This document shows, piece after piece, positions 21,932 to 27,507 of a stretch of 29,353 nt of DNA. Below the pieces are notes generated by a model, which saw only the letters and a program-made list of their open reading frames with translations, was not told where the DNA came from and did not search any database. The position numbers were made by a program, and so were the translations under genes. The stretch is from a virus. The stretch spans positions 1-29,353 of IMG/VR virus record IMGVR_UViG_3300009176_000261. One strand, given 5' to 3'. The stretch's first letter is position 1, and the number at the start of each line of letters is the position of its first letter.

Positions 21932-22381
21932 ATGGCGCACAAGAAGCACTACGTACTTACCTACGACGATGGTGAGACGGTCGATCTGTACTGCGATGTT
22001 CTCCGGTTGGGTGACCATTGTGTCAATATCAAGGAGGGGAACTACAAGAAGCCTGCGAAGTTGCGGTGGCTGATCTACAACCCTCGTAGCCCCAACTCCA
22101 TCCGGGCGGCGCTGGAGATGGCCGCTCGTCACGCCACAGACAACGCCCGAGTGTTGACATACCTCCACATCAACAACGGCAGTTTCGTTTGGGGCAAGGA
22201 ACTGTGTGACCTGTTCGGCACCGCTGCGCTGGAGCGCGTACGAGAACTGCGCTACCAGTACGGCTGGCCCATCCAGTCGAAGACCTCACGCGGCAAGGGG
22301 CCGTGGTGGTACGGCCTGTTCCTCGACCCACCCCCACCCCGACGAAGGATGATCCCCCGTGGCAACTACGACGACACTTAA
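21932..22381 (+). CDS. Protein with a C-terminal winged-helix-like domain
   Basis: This 149-residue protein starts 2 nt after the previous stop. The N-terminal part is beta-rich with Cys21 and Cys30. From residue 76, TYLHINNGSFVWGKELCDLF, AALERVRELRYQYGWPIQSK, then GKGPWWYGLF, is the pattern of a small phage winged helix (helix, recognition helix with ERVRELR, wing with GWPI). The basic, Pro-rich end (DPPPPRRRMIPRG) may be flexible. It follows another winged-helix gene, and the two may work as a pair. It overlaps the next gene by 23 bp. Confidence 0.58.
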   Translation: MAHKKHYVLTYDDGETVDLYCDVLRLGDHCVNIKEGNYKKPAKLRWLIYNPRSPNSIRAALEMAARHATDNARVLTYLHINNGSFVWGKELCDLFGTAALERVRELRYQYGWPIQSKTSRGKGPWWYGLFLDPPPPRRRMIPRGNYDDT

Positions 22382-22643
22382 GCGCCCCATCCGTGTCACT
22401 CTGGAAGAGCGTGACGGCGAGGTGGTGGCGGTGTGGGTCAAACACCGGTATCGCTTCTTGTTCAGCGACGGCCGCACCCTCGACGTGACTAGCGCCCGTG
22501 ATGACAGCGACCTGCGGGAGGCGGTCTTGGCCTACACCAAGGCCGAGCGCATCGAAGGTGTGGCTACGATCCCCCTTCCTGAGCCAGCCGTGGCTCCGAG
22601 GAAGCGTTCGGTGAAGCGTGGAGTTACGCCCGTATCAGACTGA
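22359..22643 (+). CDS. Small hypothetical protein in the replication operon
   Basis: The product has 94 residues from a GTG with AAGGA upstream. The N-terminal beta part (RPIRVTLEERDGEVVAVWVK, then YRFLFSDGRTLDV) is a simple antiparallel sheet; the end is basic and Pro-rich (APRKRSVKRGVTPVSD). No family was recognised. It overlaps both neighbours (23 and 26 bp) and so belongs to the same transcript, next to the SF2 helicase; a helicase accessory is possible. Confidence 0.55.
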   Translation: MATTTTLKRPIRVTLEERDGEVVAVWVKHRYRFLFSDGRTLDVTSARDDSDLREAVLAYTKAERIEGVATIPLPEPAVAPRKRSVKRGVTPVSD

Positions 22644-24192
22644 GGCCATCGACCGGATCGTCCAGCGACACAACCTGCTGCTCGCCCTCACCATGGGTGC
22701 GGGCAAGACGGTCACCGCTGTCGCCGCCATCCGTAGCTTGCGACGCCAGCGTGTGGTCAACAACGGGGTGATCTTCGCCCTCAAGTCCACCAAGTGGCAC
22801 TGGATGCGGGAGATCGCCAAGGTCGATCCACGGGCCAAGGTCCAGGTGGTGGACGGTGACAAGCGTGCCCGCAGCTACGCCATCCGCCACGCTGACCAGT
22901 ACCACTACACGATCATGCACTACGAGTGCCTGGTCAACGACTGGGACCTCATCAAGGAGTACCTGCCGATCGACTTCGTGGTGCTGGACGAATGCACCTA
23001 CATCAAGGGCTTCGCTGCGAAGCGTTCCAAGAAGGCCAAGGTGCTGGGCAAGCACGCCGCCGTCCGCATCGCCCTGTCCGGTCAGCCAGTCGAAGGGGTG
23101 CCCGAGCACCTGTTCAGCATCATGGAGTTCGTTGACCCCGAGGTGCTCGGTGGCTTCCACAAGTTCGATTCGACGTTCATCGTAAGAGATGGCTGGGGGA
23201 GGCCTCTTCGCTACCGTAATCTTCCGTTGATAACACAACGCCTGGGCCAAGCGATGTACCGCAAGAGCCGGGAGGACATCGCTGAGTGGCTGCCCGAGAT
23301 GGTGGAGAAGGAGATGCCGGTCGTCCTCGACCCCATCACCATGAAGCTCCACGACAGGGTGAGGGACGACCTGTCGTTGGCGATCGATCAGGCCCTATCA
23401 GGGGGTGCCAAAGGGTCCTTTGACGTTCTCGCACACTACGGGCGTACCACCTCCGGCGGGGTGGGTACCAGCCTGATGGGCCAGGTCATGAGCCGTCTGC
23501 TCGCGATGCGGATGTTATCGAGCCATCCGCGCCTGCTTCTGTACAGCGCTGATGACTTCGATACGGAGCTATCACGGCGTGGGAGTGAGTACGCCTCAGA
23601 GCTTCGAGCTTCTGGTGCGCTCAAGTCTCTCCCTGAGCACCACGTCAAGCTGGACACCCTGGTGGAGACGGTGGTGGCGATCCTGGACGAGGACCCTCGC
23701 CACAAGGTGGTGGTGTTCAGCTACTTCAAGCCGATGCTGCGGATGATCGCCACCGAACTGATGGGTGCCGTCAAGAGCGGCCCACTCGGCGCTGGCCTGA
23801 CGATGATCACGGGTGACGTGTCTGGCCCGGAGCGTGACAAGCGCATCCAACGCTTCAACAACGATCCATCCTGCCGCATCTTCCTGTCCTCGGACGCCGG
23901 GGCCTACGGCATCAACCTCAACCAAGGTTCACACCTGCTGTGTTACGACCTTCCGTGGTCTAGTGGTGCCCTCGCTCAAAGAATCTCACGCATTGACCGC
24001 ACCGACTCAGCCTTCAAGCAGATCAACATCGGCTACATGTTCGGCCTGAACACCATCGAAGAGCGCATGTACAACATGCTCCAGCAGAAGCGCCGGGTTA
24101 GCCGTGCCTTCATCGACGGCGAGTACGACAACAAGACGGGTGGTATCTCACTGGACTTGGAGTCTTTGCGCGAGTTCCTCGACGCCGTATAG
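22618..24192 (+). CDS. SF2 helicase (SNF2/DEAD-like)
   Basis: The 524 residues contain both RecA-like domains. The Q-motif-like start is ELRPYQTEAI (2-11). Walker A is MGAGKTVT (26-33), motif II VLDECTY (122-128, DEC in place of DEAH/DEAD), and motif III ALSGQPVEG (152-160). Domain 2 holds HKVVVFSYFKPML, FLSSDAGAYGINLNQGSHLL (motif V) and QRISRIDRT (motif VI). SNF2-like phage helicases of this type often help in replication or repair. The GTG start at 22618 overlaps the previous gene by 26 bp; its first residues are already the Q motif, so the start is right. Domain calls are strong; the exact role is unknown. Confidence 0.82.
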   Translation: MELRPYQTEAIDRIVQRHNLLLALTMGAGKTVTAVAAIRSLRRQRVVNNGVIFALKSTKWHWMREIAKVDPRAKVQVVDGDKRARSYAIRHADQYHYTIMHYECLVNDWDLIKEYLPIDFVVLDECTYIKGFAAKRSKKAKVLGKHAAVRIALSGQPVEGVPEHLFSIMEFVDPEVLGGFHKFDSTFIVRDGWGRPLRYRNLPLITQRLGQAMYRKSREDIAEWLPEMVEKEMPVVLDPITMKLHDRVRDDLSLAIDQALSGGAKGSFDVLAHYGRTTSGGVGTSLMGQVMSRLLAMRMLSSHPRLLLYSADDFDTELSRRGSEYASELRASGALKSLPEHHVKLDTLVETVVAILDEDPRHKVVVFSYFKPMLRMIATELMGAVKSGPLGAGLTMITGDVSGPERDKRIQRFNNDPSCRIFLSSDAGAYGINLNQGSHLLCYDLPWSSGALAQRISRIDRTDSAFKQINIGYMFGLNTIEERMYNMLQQKRRVSRAFIDGEYDNKTGGISLDLESLREFLDAV

Positions 24193-24213
24193 CGCCCTAC
24201 CGGAAGGGGAATG

Positions 24214-24238
24214 TTCTCCTACACCCAACAAAGGAGAA
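24214..24238 (+). promoter_or_regulatory. Hairpin sequestering the ribosome binding site of the next gene
   Basis: TTCTCCT (24214-24220) is the exact complement of AGGAGAA (24232-24238), the ribosome binding site of the gene at 24244, with an 11-nt loop between them. In this fold the start signal is hidden, so translation could depend on temperature, a protein or an RNA that opens the stem. The other two genes with the same AGGAGAAAC signal do not have the opposing arm. Confidence 0.5.
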
Positions 24239-24243
24239 ACACC

Positions 24244-24435
24244 ATGGGTAGTCAGAGCCAGGGGCAGGCCGGAAGCGGGGGGCAGAGTCAGGACCAGCCG
24301 ACTCGTCCGCAGCAGGTCAACCCCAACGACCCGACCGATCCGAGGAACGATCCCAACTACGATCCGACCACGGACCCCAACTACGACCCCAACGATCCCA
24401 ACCGGGACCCGAGGATGCCGCGACAAGGCCGGTGA
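24244..24435 (+). CDS. Disordered Asn/Asp/Pro-repeat protein
   Basis: The product has 63 residues; the ATG is chosen because AGGAGAAAC ends 3 nt before it. The first half is Gln/Ser/Gly-rich (GSQSQGQAGSGGQSQDQ). The second half repeats short Asp-Pro units (NDPNYDP, TTDPNYDP, NDPNRDP). The whole protein is predicted to be unfolded, with no Cys and almost no hydrophobic residues. The strong start signal suggests it is made in quantity. It follows the helicase gene by 51 nt, and the terminator starts 7 nt after its stop. Function unknown. Confidence 0.58.
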   Translation: MGSQSQGQAGSGGQSQDQPTRPQQVNPNDPTDPRNDPNYDPTTDPNYDPNDPNRDPRMPRQGR

Positions 24436-24441
24436 CGGCAC

Positions 24442-24467
24442 AAGGCCCCCGCTACGGCGGGGGCCTT
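24442..24467 (+). terminator. Strong terminator hairpin with UACG tetraloop
   Basis: AAGGCCCCCGC (24442-24452) pairs with GCGGGGGCCTT (24457-24467), an 11-bp perfect stem. The loop TACG is closed by C-G and belongs to the very stable UNCG class. It ends the replication operon. The tail is CTCGCG, with no U tract. Confidence 0.82.
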
Positions 24468-24481
24468 CTCGCGTAACAGGG

Positions 24482-24625
24482 AGAACCCACCCAGGTCGCT
24501 CCCCATAACCACAAAGGAAGCGTTCGGTCGGCCGGGGCGAGGGGCGCTCCCCATAGGGGGCGACCTAGCTTTGACCGCCTTAGGACAGGGTTAGTGGTTG
24601 CTACCCCGTTACCTGGGTGGGTTCT
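24482..24625 (+). ncRNA. Candidate structured RNA closed by a perfect 15-bp stem
   Basis: AGAACCCACCCAGGT (24482-24496) is exactly reverse complementary to ACCTGGGTGGGTTCT (24611-24625), enclosing 114 nt. Inside, AACCAC (24507-24512) pairs with GTGGTT (24594-24599), CGGTC (24525-24529) with GACCG (24573-24577), and AAGG with CCTT. CGCTCCCCATA occurs twice (24497-24507, 24545-24555). A rival pairing, AGGTCGC-T-CCCC (24493-24504) with GGGG-GCGACCT (24557-24566 or one base earlier), would open the outer stem. No good ORF is present, so a structured RNA is the better view. A promoter of its own was not found. Confidence 0.5.
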
Positions 24626-24778
24626 AGCCACTGAGGGTTCACTGCCACATGGGAGCGGCGGGGAGGCCCGAAGGCGACGACCCGGTGCATCATGGAACAG
24701 CTTCTGCTCATAGGCAGGTACCACCGTAGCACACCCGTGTTGTGACACGGCGCATGGTCGAAGTGGTACCTTGTGGGG
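24626..24778 (+). promoter_or_regulatory. Upstream region and leaderless promoter of the gene at 24779
   Basis: TACCTT (24767-24772) fits TANNNT and is 6 nt before the ATG at 24779, so the mRNA would be leaderless or nearly so. CCGTGT (24735-24740) and ACACGG (24745-24750) form a perfect dyad around TGTG, over the -35 region (TTGTGACA, 24740-24747). The rest (24626-24734) holds no convincing ORF; a GTG frame that starts near 24594 would give 39 residues of low quality. Confidence 0.5.
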
Positions 24779-25276
24779 ATGCCAGAACCCAAGAAGCGCC
24801 GCACCGTACCTCGCCAGTCACCGTCCACCGTGGTGGACACCACCGTTCGTGAGTACATCATGAACCGCTCCCTACGGGAGAAGTCCGAGACGGACGAGGG
24901 CAGGCTCAAGAAGCAGTTGATGGATGAGCTAGCTGCTCACGGCAAGCTCAAGGAGGGCGGGCACCGGGAGATCGACCTCGCTGCACCTCAGGCCTTCCCC
25001 TCCTATAAGGGGGGTAAGGCGGTCATCAAGAACATCACCGGCATCGAGCGCAAGCGCCGTGTCTCCCAATCCCTGAACGAAGAGCGCACCATGGCTCTGC
25101 TCAAGGAGAAGGGCCTGCTGGATCTCTGCACCGAGGTAGTGGTGGTGCTCAACGAGGACGCCGTGCTCGGGGCCAACTACTCAGGCCAGATCGCAGACGA
25201 GGAACTGGCTGACCTCTACGACGAGAACGAGACGTTCGCCTTCTACCTCGTTGAAGGCACCGCCGATGCCACGTAA
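24779..25276 (+). CDS. Hypothetical 165-residue protein
   Basis: Start is the ATG at 24779, two codons inside a longer GTG frame, because the promoter box leaves no room for a ribosome binding site. The N terminus is basic (EPKKRRTVPRQSPSTVV), then a charged helical part (REYIMNRSLREKSETDEGRL, KKQLMDELAAHGKLK) and an acidic C terminus (IADEELADLYDENETFAFYL). The region ITGIERKRRVSQSLNEERTM may bind nucleic acid. I do not recognise the family. As the first gene behind a dyad it could be an early gene. It overlaps the next gene by 11 bp. Confidence 0.6.
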   Translation: MPEPKKRRTVPRQSPSTVVDTTVREYIMNRSLREKSETDEGRLKKQLMDELAAHGKLKEGGHREIDLAAPQAFPSYKGGKAVIKNITGIERKRRVSQSLNEERTMALLKEKGLLDLCTEVVVVLNEDAVLGANYSGQIADEELADLYDENETFAFYLVEGTADAT

Positions 25277-25427
25277 GGACTGCGTCGAGATGAAGGTCCG
25301 CTTCCCGCCCACCGTGCGTGACCGGCTGGAAGCGGAGGCCGAGCGACGTGTGGTGTCGATGAACCTGTTGGTCGAGAAGGCGGTCGAACGTTCCCTTGAT
25401 GAGTGGGAGAAGCAGAAACTCTGCTAG
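25266..25427 (+). CDS. Ribbon-helix-helix (Arc-like) regulator
   Basis: ATG 25266 to TAG 25425-25427 gives 53 residues. The pattern is an Arc/CopG-type ribbon-helix-helix: strand VEMKVRFPP, helix TVRDRLEAEAERRVV, turn SMNLL, helix VEKAVERSLDEWEKQ. Such proteins bind operators as dimers of dimers, with the strand in the major groove. The palindrome at 25444-25458, just after its stop and before the next gene, is a natural target. It overlaps the previous gene by 11 bp. Confidence 0.68.
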   Translation: MPRKDCVEMKVRFPPTVRDRLEAEAERRVVSMNLLVEKAVERSLDEWEKQKLC

Positions 25428-25431
25428 CAAC

Positions 25432-25458
25432 TACACTGCTAACGTGGCTACTAGCCAC
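25432..25458 (+). promoter_or_regulatory. Promoter -10 and 15-bp palindromic operator
   Basis: TACACT (25432-25437) fits a -10 box, and the expected start of transcription falls near 25444, where GTGGCTA-C-TAGCCAC (25444-25458) forms a perfect 7-bp dyad. A protein bound there would block the start. The -35 region is not clear. The gene downstream has AAAGGAAC as ribosome binding site. Confidence 0.48.
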
Positions 25459-25479
25459 TTGGAACACACAAAGGAACAC

Positions 25480-25794
25480 ATGAGCTACGAAACGACATGG
25501 TTCTCGGAGCGGCGGGGATACGTTCGGTGTCGCACGATCGGCCACTCCTGGTTCGACTACGACTCCACCTGGACCACCACCATGGGTTACCCACTGACCC
25601 TGCGCTGCGAGCGCTGCGGTACAGAGCGCCGTGATGTGATCGGTGCCTTCGGACAGCTAGTCACCCGCCACTATCACAAGCCAGAGAACTACGACCTGAC
25701 TCCCGGCGAAGAGCGGTTGGCCCGCAGCGACTTCCGCCTCATCCTGTTGGAGCTACGCAACGAGGATCGTCCACCCCAGGCGCGTGCGATATGA
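25480..25794 (+). CDS. Small zinc-ribbon-like protein
   Basis: The product has 104 residues from ATG 25480, chosen by the AAAGGAAC signal; longer starts in frame cross the promoter. The central part LRCERCGTER has one CxxC, and C19 (RCRTIG) could complete a metal site with H23 (GHSW). The protein begins with a beta-rich aromatic segment (YETTWFSERRGYVRCRTIGH). The C terminus is helical and basic. Proteins of this form in actinophages are usually of unknown function. ATGA overlap with the zinc-finger gene. Confidence 0.58.
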   Translation: MSYETTWFSERRGYVRCRTIGHSWFDYDSTWTTTMGYPLTLRCERCGTERRDVIGAFGQLVTRHYHKPENYDLTPGEERLARSDFRLILLELRNEDRPPQARAI

Positions 25795-26264
25795 CCGACA
25801 TCCTCACACCACCGGCCGAGGTCGAGCCGCCTGCACCAGCCGACGACAAGCAACCCTGCGAGGTCTGCGGTGAGCCGTTCACCACCGGCCCAGGCATGGC
25901 TCGTCACATGGCGAAGGTGCATCCAGAGGTACGGATGAAGACGCAGGACACCGAGTGTCCCGAGTGCGGCAAGTGGCTGACCAACGGCAGCCTCGTCCGT
26001 CACCGTCGCAAGGTGCATGGCATCTATGCCCGCCGTAGCCGTGGCCCAGGTCGTCCTCCTGGTAGCAAGAACATGCCCGCTAAGACTCCTGCTACTGTGC
26101 GAACGCACGTAGACAGGAACACCAGCCCCTTGACGGCTGATCAGATCACAACGGCGGCAGCTATCAGTCTCTTCCCTGCTGGGGTACCCACCCGGAAGCT
26201 CCAGGTGCTCCTGCGTTGGCACGAATCAACGCTGACATTCCTACGAGAGGTTCAAGATGAGTGA
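25791..26264 (+). CDS. Protein with two C2H2 zinc fingers and an AT hook
   Basis: The 157 residues show, in order: a Pro-rich start; finger 1 with C23, C26, H39, H44 (C-x2-C-x12-H-x4-H); finger 2 with C56, C59, H71, H76 (C-x2-C-x11-H-x4-H); and RSRGPGRPPGSK (82-93), the GRP core of an AT hook. The C-terminal helical part (SPLTADQITTAAAISLFPAG) may bind partners. These are DNA-binding modules common in eukaryotes and less so in phages. It lies between small zinc-binding and MerR-like genes in an accessory or regulatory block. The finger motifs are directly visible; the function as a DNA-binding factor is inferred. Confidence 0.72.
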   Translation: MTDILTPPAEVEPPAPADDKQPCEVCGEPFTTGPGMARHMAKVHPEVRMKTQDTECPECGKWLTNGSLVRHRRKVHGIYARRSRGPGRPPGSKNMPAKTPATVRTHVDRNTSPLTADQITTAAAISLFPAGVPTRKLQVLLRWHESTLTFLREVQDE

Positions 26265-26718
26265 CGCCGTGACCGAACGGTTTGCCGACCTGGACTACCC
26301 CGGTCGCAAGAAGCCAGTCAACCGAGACGCCGTGCCAGCGTCGTCTGATACCACCGAATGGGACGAACGTCCGGTGTACTACCTCGTCAACGGCGAGCGC
26401 CGGGAGTTCTTCTTGATCTCCCACCTCGCCAAGGCGCTGGGCTACAGCGTCCAGTCGATACGTGCCTGGGAGGCGCAGGGTCTGCTCGCTCGTACCCCCT
26501 ACCGTTCGCCGCGCACCAAGGCACCGGTCGCTGCGGGCCGGTCGAACAAGGGCAAGCGGCTCTGGACTCGCGAGCAGATCGCAGGTATCGTTCGCATAGC
26601 GAAGCGGCACAAGGTGATCTTTCCTGACCGCAAGGGCATCAAGCATCCCCCGACGCCAACCTTCGCACGGGAGGTCGGAGAGTTCTTCTCCACCCTCACG
26701 GCACAAGACACACACTGA
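26257..26718 (+). CDS. MerR-like helix-turn-helix protein
   Basis: This 153-residue protein overlaps the previous gene by 8 bp. Residues 50-110 follow the MerR pattern: EFFLISHLAKALGYSVQSIR as helix-turn-helix, WEAQGLLARTPYRS as the 'W-E-x-x-G-L' wing, then KGKRLWTREQIAGIVRIAKR as the R-x-[YW]-T-x-x-x-[IL] helix. The usual long coiled coil is short, so it may be an excise-like or regulatory protein. Its place directly before a ssDNA-binding-like protein and DNA polymerase gene suggests a role in replication or control. The DNA-binding fold is well supported. Confidence 0.75.
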   Translation: MSDAVTERFADLDYPGRKKPVNRDAVPASSDTTEWDERPVYYLVNGERREFFLISHLAKALGYSVQSIRAWEAQGLLARTPYRSPRTKAPVAAGRSNKGKRLWTREQIAGIVRIAKRHKVIFPDRKGIKHPPTPTFAREVGEFFSTLTAQDTH

Positions 26719-26750
26719 CATTGCAATAACACAACACACTGCGAGGAACC

Positions 26751-27503
26751 ATGAGTCCCACGAAGCGACCCGCTCGTCGCGTCCCACGCCAAGGTGACGC
26801 CGAGCCGACCACCCCGCCGCCAGCCGCCACGAATGGCGACGGCGACGAAGACGAAGACGACGACCCACCGCCGCGTCCGAAGAAGAAGGCATCGTCCGGT
26901 CCCGAGACAGCCCTGCGTGGTGGCTACACCGCGGCGCAGCAGATCATGGACTCCACGTCTGACTTCGCTCAGACGTTGAAGCTGGAAGAGAAGGCGGTCT
27001 TCATCAAGTTCCTGGAAGACGTGCCCTACGTCTCGTTCCGTCGTCACTGGATCGAACGCTCGTCCAAGGACGGCAAGAGCCTGCGTGCCTGGACATGCCT
27101 CAAGTCCGTCAACAAGGAGTGCCCGCTCTGCGAGATCGGTGACCGCCCGCAGGCCGTCGCCGCCTACAACGTGGCGCTGCTCGGTGACGAGGGCCAGGTG
27201 CTGCTCAAGTCCTGGGACCTCGGCCCCCGCCTGTTCAATGTCATCAAGGGCTACAACAACGACCCGAAGATCGGGCCGCTGACCCGTGGCTTCTTCATGG
27301 TCAGCAAGACCGGCAAGAAGGGCACCGTCCAGCACAACGTGTCGGTGGTGTCGAAGACGGCGTTGGAAGAGGACTACGACATGGAGGTCCCCGACCAGGC
27401 GGCACTCGACCGCTTGGAGCGCTACGGTCCTGACGTGGTGACCATTCCGAAGACCAAGGAACTGGAAGAGATCGCGTCCGAGTTGGACGACGACTACGAG
27501 TAG
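26751..27503 (+). CDS. ssDNA-binding-like protein
   Basis: The product has 250 residues with GAGGA before the ATG. A disordered N terminus (1-55), basic then acidic (NGDGDEDEDDDPPPRPKKK), precedes a beta-rich core (83-215) with aromatic positions (VPYVSFRRHWIER) and the metal-site candidate C116, C124, C127 (ECPLC). The C terminus is acidic (KELEEIASELDDDYE), as in ssDNA-binding proteins that recruit partners by that tail. The similarity to T4 gp32-type phage SSBs is in layout (core with Cys cluster, acidic tail). The gene is right before the DNA polymerase. I infer SSB; no decisive motif exists. Confidence 0.6.
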   Translation: MSPTKRPARRVPRQGDAEPTTPPPAATNGDGDEDEDDDPPPRPKKKASSGPETALRGGYTAAQQIMDSTSDFAQTLKLEEKAVFIKFLEDVPYVSFRRHWIERSSKDGKSLRAWTCLKSVNKECPLCEIGDRPQAVAAYNVALLGDEGQVLLKSWDLGPRLFNVIKGYNNDPKIGPLTRGFFMVSKTGKKGTVQHNVSVVSKTALEEDYDMEVPDQAALDRLERYGPDVVTIPKTKELEEIASELDDDYE

Positions 27504-27507
27504 AGGG

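Noticed and set aside
24594-24631. tRNA-like T arm (GTGG-GTTCTAG-CCAC)
   Set aside because: No acceptor, D or anticodon arm can be placed at proper distances; the bases fit better in the 15-bp stem.
24594-24713. 39-residue ORF from GTG in the non-coding gap
   Set aside because: No ribosome binding site, poor composition, and it overlaps the right arm of the RNA stem.
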